Assembly: GCA_964654665.1 (NCBI GenBank)
Contig: CAZZKV010000041.1
Coordinates: 1-14,929 of the forward strand
Length of the DNA: 14,929 nucleotides
Source of the DNA: CALCKU01 sp964654665
GTDB lineage: Bacteria > Pseudomonadota > Alphaproteobacteria > Caulobacterales > Maricaulaceae
Direction: 5' to 3'
Shown here: positions 8,001 to 14,327 of the stretch, piece after piece
Position numbering within the stretch: position 1 is the first letter of the stretch
How the letters are laid out: every line of letters starts with the position of its first letter
Notes under the pieces: model-generated
Databases searched by the model: none
The model's input: the letters and a program-made list of their open reading frames with translations, nothing else
Told to the model about the DNA's origin: nothing
Position numbers and translations under genes: made by a program

Positions 8001-8486
8001 CGGGAGCGATTGTTAAAAGCCTTTGATACGGTAAATGGGCATTTTGGCCGATTGTTTACAACGCTCTTTGGCGGCGGCGAAGCAGCCCTTGCGTTAACCG
8101 AATCCGATGATCCGCTCGAAGCCGGTCTTGAAGTTATGGTTAGCCCTCCGGGCAAAAAACTCGGATCTATGAGCCTGATGTCAGGCGGTGAGCAAGCCTT
8201 AACAGCCACGGCCCTGATTTTTGCGGTGTTTTTATCCAACCCCGCCCCGATTTGTGTGCTCGACGAGGTTGATGCGCCGCTTGATGATGCCAATGTCGCC
8301 CGCTATTGTAATTTGCTCGACGCTATGACGAAACAAACGCAGACGAAATTCATTACCATTACCCATAATGCCGTCACAATGAGCCGGATGGATCGCCTTT
8401 TCGGGGTGACTATGGCTGAACAAGGGGTCTCGCAACTCGTATCCATTGAATTAACTCAAGCCGAACGCCTTGTTGCGGCCGAATAA
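5034..8486 (+). CDS. smc: Chromosome segregation ATPase SMC
   Basis: This is a full-length 1150-residue structural maintenance of chromosomes protein, the condensin core that organises and helps segregate the chromosome with ScpA/ScpB (not in this window). The N-terminal head has Walker A GPNGCGKS (34-41) and the Q-loop region LVRQGQINELI. EEAAGISGL leads into the first coiled coil. Long Ala/Glu/Arg-rich coiled coils flank a hinge at about 513-620 (GYEQALAAVLGEDLDAGI to ARWDGFKI), short as in alphaproteobacterial homologues. The C-terminal head has the signature SLMSGGEQALTATAL near 1050 (Met where many members have Leu), then Walker B ICVLDEVDAPLDDANVARY with catalytic Glu, and a switch His in ITITHN. 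The ATG at 5034 is 3 bp after the dsbA-like stop with only a weak Shine-Dalgarno sequence, suggesting coupled translation. Confidence 0.98.
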   Translation: MSALAFEKIKLTGFKSFVDPTDFFIQPGLTGIVGPNGCGKSNLLEAIRWVMGANSAKAMRGSAMDDVIFSGTKQRPERNQAHVTLTINNQARMAPPMFNDDDSLEITRLITKGKGSKYQVNGKTVRAKDIQLLFADASTGANSPALVRQGQINELISAKPENRRRILEEAAGISGLHTRRHEAELRLRAAETNLSRLDDVIGQIESQLLSLRRQSRQAARYKRLAGEINEFRALLWLKRWETALETLAGAQKSLSQCQTIVQDTAARSAELTRVAAQLNETLDPKREEQIIAAAVLARLNAAKEVLDADETAAKSEIRKLESQIEQLKSDFERESGIVDDAAEAEARLAAEFAQLNAVKDTSAALDAAADEAEAAIAARSILEADYNELTRRSADQNARKESTEREISQSEYRLGNITRELEQAQDSLAALNKDNGTSQNLFAAGAKEAEAALTAARALEQSRTSARTEAEAKDQSARETLSELRQALSKLSGERTALERLLARSQSADWTPALDTLDVTKGYEQALAAVLGEDLDAGIGGAGSLRWTGAGKPEQALPSDIRPLSDFVSAPPELSARLSQIGIASQEDISVLAKALLPGQRLVSLQGAVARWDGFKIEAGAETSAAIKLKQLNRLTDLTAEITAAETDVETAKAAFETAREFRQAAEQAARQARQALPDLERKDRAAQAALSQYETDIARETAQKASLEDRIARLMREITEQKEHFATAKSRLADLDKAEDYSAQQDSLAEKLGEARARADEASGLYRSLKNDADARAARLSAVESERANWARRSTAAKDRVESLTLRLEKARMALHSATDGPDQFAERRNRLFSELAAAESRRNAAADGLSAAETAVRNADSAAREAEQAHGTAREDRAAADARLTAAQERVSETQARIMETVSCEPADLASKLGELDPESGLTDMDIERKLERLQKEREKMGGVNLRADEEAAEQEERLSAMMEERTDLEAAIARLREGIDELNSEGRERLLKAFDTVNGHFGRLFTTLFGGGEAALALTESDDPLEAGLEVMVSPPGKKLGSMSLMSGGEQALTATALIFAVFLSNPAPICVLDEVDAPLDDANVARYCNLLDAMTKQTQTKFITITHNAVTMSRMDRLFGVTMAEQGVSQLVSIELTQAERLVAAE

Positions 8487-8574
8487 TTTTTGTGGCTATA
8501 GGCTGAAATCGAGGCGGTGCCCTGTCAATCGAAGCAAGACGATATAACGGTGATGTGATGAGCTGTGTTTCGCT

Positions 8575-8582
8575 ATTGCAAT
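8575..8582. promoter_or_regulatory. ATTGCAAT palindrome upstream of the TPR gene
   Basis: ATTGCAAT is an exact 8-bp palindrome in the smc-TPR gap, 43 bp upstream of the TPR start. It resembles the ATTGC/GCAAT arms seen at 620-652 and 2696-2705. An 8-bp palindrome is weak evidence by itself; no standard -35/-10 pair could be assigned with it. Confidence 0.15.
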
Positions 8583-8625
8583 CGGATAACGCTAACCAGA
8601 GTTACAGATTGATATGGAGAGCGAT

Positions 8626-9561
8626 ATGAACCCTTTAAAGACACCTGTTAAATCACTATGCCTGACCCTTGCTACAGTCAGTTTAACCGCCCTCGCGCCC
8701 GCCGCCTTTGCCGCCGGCAGTGGCAGCACAAGCGGATCATTAGGTGGCGGTGCAAACAGATCCACACCAACAACCAAACAATATGACCCCGTGAAAGATT
8801 ACCAAAGCGGTATTGCTTATCTTAAAGCAGAAGATTACAAAAAAGCGGATAAGAAGTTCAAACGCGTTCTTTCGGCCACATCCCGTCATGCACCCAGTAA
8901 TTATTATATGGGTATTGCCAAAGTCGGTCAGGCTAAAGATAAAAGCGCCATACGTTATTTCAAAAATGCTATTCGCTATCAGGATGGGTTTTATGAAGCC
9001 AGTGCAGGATTAGGCAAAGCCTATGCTGTTACAGGTAAAACAGAAAAAGCCCAATCTGTCTTGACCAAGCTGCAAACAGAAGCCGCAACATGCGGGACAT
9101 GTGGCAATGCTGAGCGAATCAATAATGCTATTGCCGATATTGAAACGGCTCTGGCTGGCGGCGTTAAAAAGACCTCTTTTCTGTCCCCATTTGGTCCGGA
9201 TGCATTGGATAAACAATATTTTGCATCCGTTAGCTTGATCAACAAAGGCCAATATCAGGCCGCCTTTAATGATTTGTCATTGACGTCGGCAGCAGCAGGG
9301 CCGCATCCTGATATTACCACCTATATGGGATACACGCAGCGTAAAATGGGCAATTATAAAACCGCCAAAAATTACTATGCGCTCGCCCTTGCCGTTGATC
9401 CGAACCACAAAGGCGCCAATGAATATTTAGGCGAGCTTTATGTCGAAACCGGTGAAATGGATTTGGCGAAACAACAACTCGCAAAATTAGAAACGATTTG
9501 CACATTTGGCTGTATCGAAGAAAATGAGCTGCGCGCGTGGATTACCGACGCCCTTCCGTAA
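8626..9561 (+). CDS. Exported tetratricopeptide-repeat protein with two Cys pairs
   Basis: The 311-residue protein has a Sec signal peptide (basic N-terminus, SLCLTLATVSLTALAPAAFA, likely cleavage after Ala29), so it is predicted to be periplasmic. Two TPR blocks follow, about residues 55-155 and 180-305. Each has typical YxxGIAxxxxxDYxxAxxxF-type helices (GIAYLKAEDYKKADKKF; YMGYTQRKMGNYKTAKNYY). Each block ends with a similar helix carrying a Cys pair: KLQTEAATCGTCGNAE (Cys156, Cys159) and KLETICTFGCIEENE (Cys292, Cys296). This looks like an internal duplication. TPRs are protein-binding scaffolds; the partner is unknown. GGAGAG (8616-8621) sits at good distance from the ATG at 8626, favouring it over the ATG at 8614. 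Its 3' end overlaps the next gene, suggesting co-expression. The 8487-8625 gap shows no clear terminator or promoter. Confidence 0.85.
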   Translation: MNPLKTPVKSLCLTLATVSLTALAPAAFAAGSGSTSGSLGGGANRSTPTTKQYDPVKDYQSGIAYLKAEDYKKADKKFKRVLSATSRHAPSNYYMGIAKVGQAKDKSAIRYFKNAIRYQDGFYEASAGLGKAYAVTGKTEKAQSVLTKLQTEAATCGTCGNAERINNAIADIETALAGGVKKTSFLSPFGPDALDKQYFASVSLINKGQYQAAFNDLSLTSAAAGPHPDITTYMGYTQRKMGNYKTAKNYYALALAVDPNHKGANEYLGELYVETGEMDLAKQQLAKLETICTFGCIEENELRAWITDALP

Positions 9562-10526
9562 GTATCCCTCTGTCGGTTCTGCAAACATCAGGGCTGGCTT
9601 TAACTTCTGCCATGGCTATGATTCTAGCCATGGTATTTTTATCAGGCTGCTCCCCTTCCCCCGCAGATACGCGTCTGGATATGCCTCATATTGCCCGTTG
9701 GGCCCAAGCGGAAACGGATTTACCGGCTCTACTCTCCCAAGAACCCAACGAATGCCTACACCGCGCTAAAACAACCGCAATTCAAAACGATATTTACCTA
9801 GGCCGGCTAGCATTTCGCTCACCCTTTTTATTAGGGGGACAAGCAGCGCGGCGCGGCCTGACCTGCCAAGCCTGCCATACCCAAGGTGCGCGCAATCCAC
9901 ATTTCTTTGTAATTGGATTATCGGATGCGCCCGGTAATGCCGATGTAACCAGTTTCCACTTTAGTGATGCTTTGGGCGATGAAGTCTTTAACCCAGTATC
10001 GATTCCCTCTTTATCCGATGATGAGCGCGGCGTTGACTATGATGAGGAGACTCAAGCCTTAGAAGCCTTTGTGATGCGCCTCATAACAAAAGAATTCACT
10101 GGTCCACGCCCTGAACCAGAGGTTTTTCGCGGATTAATGCAATATTTGCGACATTTGGATAATATGCAATGCCAAACCCTTACCTTAGAAAAACAAGAAT
10201 TACTGGCGCATAAAATCAAAGTCATTACTGAAAGTTTTCAAACACTTAAGAGTAGTGATTTTGATGGCAACACGATAAATTTCATGACCGCAGCTCTGAG
10301 ACGGGAGTTAGGGCAACTCTATAAACGCTTCCCGAATCATCAACAGATACAAAACCAGCTCTCGCAGATTAGCCAAGCACTCAATAGCCGCGGCGGCGAC
10401 ATTTCATCGACTCACATCACAAAAGCAGCCGATTTATGGGCCTCAATGCCCCCCTTGCTAACCCAAAATTACAAGGGTTCGCTCTTTCACCCCAATAGTG
10501 TCGTAAAATGGGCCGCGGCGCCATAA
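9537..10526 (+). CDS. Predicted single-heme cytochrome c-type lipoprotein
   Basis: From a GTG at 9537 the product is 329 residues. A hydrophobic segment (about 19-37) ends in the lipobox Leu35-Ser-Gly-Cys38, so the mature protein should be lipid-anchored in the envelope. One heme c attachment motif, Cys110-Gln-Ala-Cys113-His114 (codons 9864-9878), follows LGRLAFRSPFLLGGQAARRG, a context that recalls cytochrome c peroxidase/MauG-like N-terminal domains. The second heme motif of those enzymes is absent. After FNPVSIPSLSDDERG the remaining 200 residues are helical, with extra Cys73 and a Cys in LDNMQC, and have no family I recognise. The GTG start overlaps the TPR gene by 25 bp. ATGs at 9612 or 9618 are alternatives but would leave a very short, uncharged signal. 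Attachment of heme would need the Ccm system. Role unknown. Confidence 0.75.
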   Translation: MDYRRPSVSIPLSVLQTSGLALTSAMAMILAMVFLSGCSPSPADTRLDMPHIARWAQAETDLPALLSQEPNECLHRAKTTAIQNDIYLGRLAFRSPFLLGGQAARRGLTCQACHTQGARNPHFFVIGLSDAPGNADVTSFHFSDALGDEVFNPVSIPSLSDDERGVDYDEETQALEAFVMRLITKEFTGPRPEPEVFRGLMQYLRHLDNMQCQTLTLEKQELLAHKIKVITESFQTLKSSDFDGNTINFMTAALRRELGQLYKRFPNHQQIQNQLSQISQALNSRGGDISSTHITKAADLWASMPPLLTQNYKGSLFHPNSVVKWAAAP

Positions 10527-10617
10527 ATCCATCTTCGCGATAGCACAGATTGTCGCATGTGCTTTATTTAGATAAAAATCGTTATTTTTCAACACCCTAA
10601 CAGCACCACCCCCATGG

Positions 10618-10646
10618 TTGACTTCACGCAGCCATATGGTTAGGTT
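10618..10646 (+). promoter_or_regulatory. Candidate sigma-70 promoter of the atp F0 operon
   Basis: TTGACT (10618-10623) is a near-consensus -35, followed after 17 bp by TAGGTT (10641-10646), a weak -10 as is common in alphaproteobacteria. Transcription would start about 45 bp before the atpI ATG at 10699. The gap 10527-10698 holds no other gene; an AT-only inverted repeat at 10574-10589 is the only other structure seen. Confidence 0.35.
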
Positions 10647-10698
10647 CCGCGCGCTTTCTGAGGGTCTTTTGTGGCGTTTGGAAAGTGAATTAACGGTC

Positions 10699-11064
10699 AT
10701 GACAGAAAAGAGCAAAAACCCTCCTGCATCATCATCCCAACCGGATCTCGATAGCCTTGAAGCGCGCGTCAATGCCGCAAAAAAACGGCACAAAGGTCCG
10801 GACCGTGAAGACACAGACGGGTCCCTTCTTGGCATGGCATGGCGGTTAAGCACAGAATTAGTAGTCGCCGTTCTGGTTGGCACAGCTTTGGGTCATGGCC
10901 TGGATAAGCTTTTCGGAACGTCGCCATGGATATTATTGGTTGGTCTTGGGTTTGGATTTGCCGCAGGAATAAAAAATACGCTAAGGGTGGCCGACAAAAT
11001 GGACGCCAAAACAGCGCATATTCCTATCGGTAATGATATCGAAGACTTAGAAGATGAAGACTAA
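10699..11064 (+). CDS. atpI: ATP synthase accessory protein, AtpI/AtpZ family
   Basis: This 121-residue protein has a charged N-terminal half (a short coiled helix, DSLEARVNAAKKRHKG). Two transmembrane helices follow (about TELVVAVLVGTALGHGLDKL and SPWILLVGLGFGFAAGI), then an acidic C-terminus. This is the layout of the AtpI/AtpZ family encoded first in F0 operons, proposed to aid c-ring assembly or Mg2+ handling. The ATG at 10699 is preferred over the ATG at 10636 and TTG at 10618, since those would overlap the likely promoter and add residues not typical of the family. Its Shine-Dalgarno sequence is weak. The stop is 11 bp before atpB, so the genes are co-transcribed. Confidence 0.85.
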   Translation: MTEKSKNPPASSSQPDLDSLEARVNAAKKRHKGPDREDTDGSLLGMAWRLSTELVVAVLVGTALGHGLDKLFGTSPWILLVGLGFGFAAGIKNTLRVADKMDAKTAHIPIGNDIEDLEDED

Positions 11065-11075
11065 AGGAGAGGGCC

Positions 11076-11825
11076 GTGGCAAACGACCCCATGCACCAGT
11101 TTAAGATCAGCAAGATCTTTGACCTGCCGGAAATCGCCGGACATGATATCTCATTTACAAATGCCTCTTTATGGATGGTGATCGCCTGTCTCGCGGTCAT
11201 CATTTTCTTCGCCCTTACCGCCAAGGGCAAATTAATTCCGGGCCGGATGCAATCGATTGGCGAAATGAGTTATGAGTTTATTGCCAATATGCTCAAAGAC
11301 ACAACAGGGCCCGAAGCCATTAAATTCTTCCCCTATGTATTCACCATTTTCTTTTTCATCCTTTTCATCAACCTCTTTGGCATGAACCCCTATGCCTTTA
11401 CCCCAACGGCGCATCTGGCGGTTACAACAGCATTGGCTCTCTTGACGGTAGGAATGGTTGTTATTGCTGGTATTTGGAAAAACGGCCTAAAATGGTTCAA
11501 AATTTTCGCGCCCTCTGGCCTGCCGATACTAATGTATATCATTATTATACCGATTGAGATTATTTCCTTTCTCAGCCGTCCCGTCACACTGGCTGTACGG
11601 TTATTCGCCAATATGACAGCCGGTCATGTCATGCTCAAACTCTTTGCTATTTTTGCCGCTTTTTTGGTGGGCAAAGGCGGCATTATGGCAGGCGCAGCGA
11701 TTGTTCCCGTTATCGGAACCATGGGTATTGTCGCTCTCGAATTCCTCGTTGCAGGACTGCAAGCTTTTGTGTTTGCTATCCTGACCTGTGTTTACCTCAA
11801 TGACGTTTATCACGTCGATCACTAA
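11076..11825 (+). CDS. atpB: F0F1 ATP synthase subunit a
   Basis: Subunit a (249 residues) forms the proton half-channels beside the c-ring in the inner membrane. Several hydrophobic helices are visible. The defining segment is PVTLAVRLFANMTAGHVMLKL, with the essential channel Arg at 175 (equivalent to Arg210 of E. coli) and the FANMTAGH motif. The conserved C-terminal helix is LEFLVAGLQAFVFAILTCVYL, with Gln in the usual channel position. The GTG at 11076 is preferred to the ATG at 11091 because AAAGGAGA (11063-11070) is correctly placed for it. That Shine-Dalgarno sequence begins inside the atpI stop codon region. Confidence 0.97.
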   Translation: MANDPMHQFKISKIFDLPEIAGHDISFTNASLWMVIACLAVIIFFALTAKGKLIPGRMQSIGEMSYEFIANMLKDTTGPEAIKFFPYVFTIFFFILFINLFGMNPYAFTPTAHLAVTTALALLTVGMVVIAGIWKNGLKWFKIFAPSGLPILMYIIIIPIEIISFLSRPVTLAVRLFANMTAGHVMLKLFAIFAAFLVGKGGIMAGAAIVPVIGTMGIVALEFLVAGLQAFVFAILTCVYLNDVYHVDH

Positions 11826-11856
11826 TCTTATTCCATAATCCCAAGGAGATCTTATC

Positions 11857-12081
11857 ATGGAAGCAGAAGCAGCAAAATTCATCGGTGCCGGTCTTGCCGG
11901 TACAGCGCTTATCGGTGCAGGCATCGGTATCGGTAGTATTTTCAGTAACTATCTTGCCGGCGCTCTTCGCAACCCGTCAGCCGCAGCCTCACAACGCACA
12001 AACCTATTACTTGGTTTTGCGCTTTGCGAAGCGACAGGCCTTTTCGGCTTCGTTCTCGCGATGATTATCCTGAACGGTTAG
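11857..12081 (+). CDS. atpE: F0F1 ATP synthase subunit c
   Basis: The 74-residue proteolipid makes the rotating c-ring. It is a two-helix hairpin: helix 1 has the glycine-rich packing motif GAGIGIGS (20-27), the polar loop has Arg38-Asn39-Pro40 that contacts the F1 stalk, and helix 2 carries the proton-binding carboxylate Glu58 in GFALCEATGLFGF. Nothing in the ion site suggests a sodium type: the Gln and Ser/Thr ligands next to the carboxylate in Na+ rings are not evident, so a proton ring is inferred. AAGGAG (11843-11848) supports the ATG at 11857. Confidence 0.97.
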   Translation: MEAEAAKFIGAGLAGTALIGAGIGIGSIFSNYLAGALRNPSAAASQRTNLLLGFALCEATGLFGFVLAMIILNG

Positions 12082-12111
12082 TCTTAAGACGATTATCCAG
12101 AGGAGTACGCC

Positions 12112-12642
12112 ATGGCGGCTGAAACACCCTATAAAGACGGCGACCTTGCGGCAGAAGCCGCAAGCGGTTTGCCGCAGCTCGATTATTCGACATGGGTTGG
12201 CCAGATATTCTGGCTTTTCATCACATTTGGCGTCCTTTATTTCATTCTGGCACGCTTTATCCTGCCTAAATTGGGCGGGACGATTGTGGAACGGGCGGAC
12301 AGAGTCGCCGATGATCTGGATGCCGCCTCGCGTATGCAACGCGAAGCGGAAGAAGCCGAAAAAGCGTATAACCAATCGCTGGCCGATGCCCGGGCTAAAT
12401 CGCATAATGTTGCAGAATCAACGCGTAAGGCGATTGATGAAGAAATTGCGATAGAAACGGCTGCGGCCGATGCGGAGGCTGCGCGTCAAAGCGAGACTGC
12501 CGAAGCCCGCATTCGCGAAATGCGCAAAGCCGCTTTGGCCAATATTAATACAATTGCTGCGGATGCAGCAGACGATATTGTCAAAACTTTAACCGGCAAA
12601 GCCGTTACGCCAGCGGCCCTCAAAGCAGCCTTTAAAGGATAG
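12112..12642 (+). CDS. F0F1 ATP synthase subunit b' (peripheral stalk)
   Basis: This 176-residue b-type stator subunit has an N-terminal extension of about 25 residues. One membrane helix follows in GQIFWLFITFGVLYFILARF, then LPKLGGTIVERADRV and a long Ala/Glu-rich coiled coil reaching toward F1. The LPQLDYSTW.GQIFWL opening is typical of the b' form found in alphaproteobacteria and photosynthetic bacteria, which pairs with b as a heterodimer. It is variously named atpG or atpF2, so no symbol is given. AGAGGAG (12099-12105) fixes the ATG at 12112. The TAG stop is merged with the Shine-Dalgarno sequence of the next gene. Confidence 0.94.
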   Translation: MAAETPYKDGDLAAEAASGLPQLDYSTWVGQIFWLFITFGVLYFILARFILPKLGGTIVERADRVADDLDAASRMQREAEEAEKAYNQSLADARAKSHNVAESTRKAIDEEIAIETAAADAEAARQSETAEARIREMRKAALANINTIAADAADDIVKTLTGKAVTPAALKAAFKG

Positions 12643-12646
12643 GAGG
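12641..12646 (+). promoter_or_regulatory. Consensus Shine-Dalgarno overlapping the b' stop codon
   Basis: AGGAGG at 12641-12646 shares two bases with the TAG stop of the b' gene and lies 5 nt before the ATG at 12652. This suits matched production of b' and b, which assemble in equal number, and supports 12652 over the second ATG at 12661. Confidence 0.7.
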
Positions 12647-12651
12647 CGATT

Positions 12652-13170
12652 ATGTTAATTATGGCTTCTGCGGCTCACGCGCCCTGGTATCTCGATTCTC
12701 GCCTATGGGTGGCTATTCCTGTTGTCCTCTTCATCGTTTTTGTTCTGTATAAAGGTGCGCTTAAATCCTTAGGCGCAGCTTTGGATGAACGCTCTGCGAA
12801 AATTGCTGCCGAGCTGGAAGAAGCGCGACGGTTACGCGAAGAGGCCCAAGCGCTTCTGGCGTCGTATCAACGCAAGCAAAAAGAAGCTCAGGCCCAAGCC
12901 GATGATATTGTCAAACAAGCGCGCAAAGATGCGGAAGCTATGGCCGCAACGGCTCGCGCTAATTTAAAAGACCGGCTTGAGCGGCGCGCAGCTATGGCCG
13001 AAGCTAAAATCGCTTCTGCTGAGGCCCAAGCCTTAACCGATGTCAAAAGACGCGCAGCCGATCTTGCGATTGAAGCCTCCGAAGCAATCATGCGCAAGAC
13101 CCTGACAGCCAGCGATCACAGCAAGCTTGTTAAAAACGGCATCACCCAAATGGATAAAACTCTAGGGTAA
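12652..13170 (+). CDS. atpF: F0F1 ATP synthase subunit b (peripheral stalk)
   Basis: The 172-residue subunit has one N-terminal transmembrane helix (SRLWVAIPVVLFIVFVLYKG), then LGAALDERSAKIAAELEEARRLREEA and a coiled coil to the C-terminus. That is the standard b-subunit layout, in which the helix anchors the stator and the coil binds the F1 delta subunit. It is last in the F0 operon: no atpH, atpA, atpG, atpD or atpC follows, matching the split F0/F1 loci of alphaproteobacteria. The gap 13171-13262 has no clear intrinsic terminator. Confidence 0.96.
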   Translation: MLIMASAAHAPWYLDSRLWVAIPVVLFIVFVLYKGALKSLGAALDERSAKIAAELEEARRLREEAQALLASYQRKQKEAQAQADDIVKQARKDAEAMAATARANLKDRLERRAAMAEAKIASAEAQALTDVKRRAADLAIEASEAIMRKTLTASDHSKLVKNGITQMDKTLG

Positions 13171-13262
13171 GTCCAAAAGTTAAGTCCTGTAAATAGCCTA
13201 TAAAGTTTATTGCCTATTGAGAAAGCTGTCGTCATAAGAAGGCACGGTTTTATGGATATTGC

Positions 13263-14327
13263 GTGACGGGCCCAACACTAACATTGGAAAGATTAAACCA
13301 TATTCAAGCCTTGCGCGGAATCGCAGCGCTTATGGTTGTTTTTAGCCATTTATTCCACATAGACCGTAAATATAGTGGCGATCCAATTTTACCCGACACT
13401 TTCTTATTCGGTATGGCGGGTGTTGATCTGTTCTTCGTCATTTCCGGGTTTATCATGGTCTATATCACGCGCCAATGGACTGGTGGGTCATGGCGACGCC
13501 TACCTGAATTTCTCTTTGCCCGCGCCGCCCGTATTTATCCGCTCTATTGGATTGTCAGCCTTGTCGTGCTTATCATTTATCTTATCCGTCCCGATGCCGT
13601 ATTTAGTGCAACGCCCGGAACGCCTGATTTTTTCAAATCCTTCCTACTTTGGCCTGATACCGTATCTCCCTTGCTTGAAGTCGGGTGGACACTTGTTCAT
13701 GAAATGAGCTTTTATCTGATTTTCGCGCTGATTTTAATCTTGCCGCCATCCCGGCGCTTATGGGGTTTATGGGTTTGGGGCCTCGGTGTTGTTTTGGGAT
13801 ATAGTGTCGGCATGTCCGCCAAAAACCCTGAACTGGCTATTCTCTTTAGCCCGCTCAGCCTTGAATTCATTCTGGGCGGACTTATAGCCCATTGGGCTTA
13901 TCGCGAAACGCCAATTACCGTCTCGCCGCATGTCCTGATTATCATTGCAGGGCTCTTATTTATAATGGCTATAGGACGACTGGGGCATTTTCCGAATGAC
14001 CCATTGATCCGAACGCTTTTTCTCGCGCTGCCAGCTGCTATGCTTGTGCTGGCGTGCCTTTTGCGCGATCAGCGTCGCTTAGCCTGTCCCCGCATTCTTG
14101 TCTCTCTCGGTGACTGGTCTTATTCGCTTTATTTAACACATATTTTAATCTTAAGCTTAGCGGGGCGTTTATGGTCAATGGTGCGTATAGACGGGCCGCT
14201 AGATAATGTAATCGCTCTTGTATTTATCGCTATTGCCGCAGTCGGGGTGAGCGCCCTGACATACCGATATATCGAGCATCCCCTAGTAAATGCAGCGCGC
14301 CGCACGCGCGCCGCGCTCTTTCGCTGA
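13263..14327 (+). CDS. Acyltransferase-3 (OafA/YrhL-type) integral membrane protein
   Basis: The 354-residue protein is mostly hydrophobic, with about ten predicted membrane helices. It shows Acyltransferase_3 hallmarks: NHIQALRGIAALMVVFSH at the N-terminus with the catalytic-type His29, GVDLFFVISGF (53-63), and FLFARAARIYPLYW (83-96) with Arg87 and Arg90. A C-terminal SLYLTHILIL and YRYIEHPL follow. Such proteins O-acylate surface or secreted sugars such as O-antigen, exopolysaccharide or periplasmic glucans; the substrate is unknown. The family's optional C-terminal SGNH domain is absent. The start is GTG at 13263, without its own Shine-Dalgarno sequence, overlapping the stop of a four-codon reading frame. 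No polysaccharide genes are near. Its TGA stop directly abuts the convergent gcvPB stop. Confidence 0.88.
   Translation: MTGPTLTLERLNHIQALRGIAALMVVFSHLFHIDRKYSGDPILPDTFLFGMAGVDLFFVISGFIMVYITRQWTGGSWRRLPEFLFARAARIYPLYWIVSLVVLIIYLIRPDAVFSATPGTPDFFKSFLLWPDTVSPLLEVGWTLVHEMSFYLIFALILILPPSRRLWGLWVWGLGVVLGYSVGMSAKNPELAILFSPLSLEFILGGLIAHWAYRETPITVSPHVLIIIAGLLFIMAIGRLGHFPNDPLIRTLFLALPAAMLVLACLLRDQRRLACPRILVSLGDWSYSLYLTHILILSLAGRLWSMVRIDGPLDNVIALVFIAIAAVGVSALTYRYIEHPLVNAARRTRAALFR

Noticed and set aside
7481..8293. Long minus-strand open frame inside smc
   Set aside because: Ser/Arg/Ala-rich shadow produced by the GC-rich third positions of smc; no domain and no credible start signal.
5034..8486. smc repeats in the coiled coil as a tandem repeat element
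   Set aside because: The repetitive Ala/Glu/Arg codon pattern is ordinary for SMC coiled coils and not a DNA-level repeat.
10574..10589. AT-only inverted repeat AAAAAT-CGTT-ATTTTT before the atp operon, as a terminator
   Set aside because: Six A-T pairs give a very weak stem and there is no GC core, so an intrinsic terminator is not supported.
10699..13170. Absence of F1 genes as a broken or unusual ATP synthase locus
   Set aside because: Separate F0 and F1 loci are normal in alphaproteobacteria; all F0 subunits here look intact, with the essential Arg175 of a and Glu58 of c.
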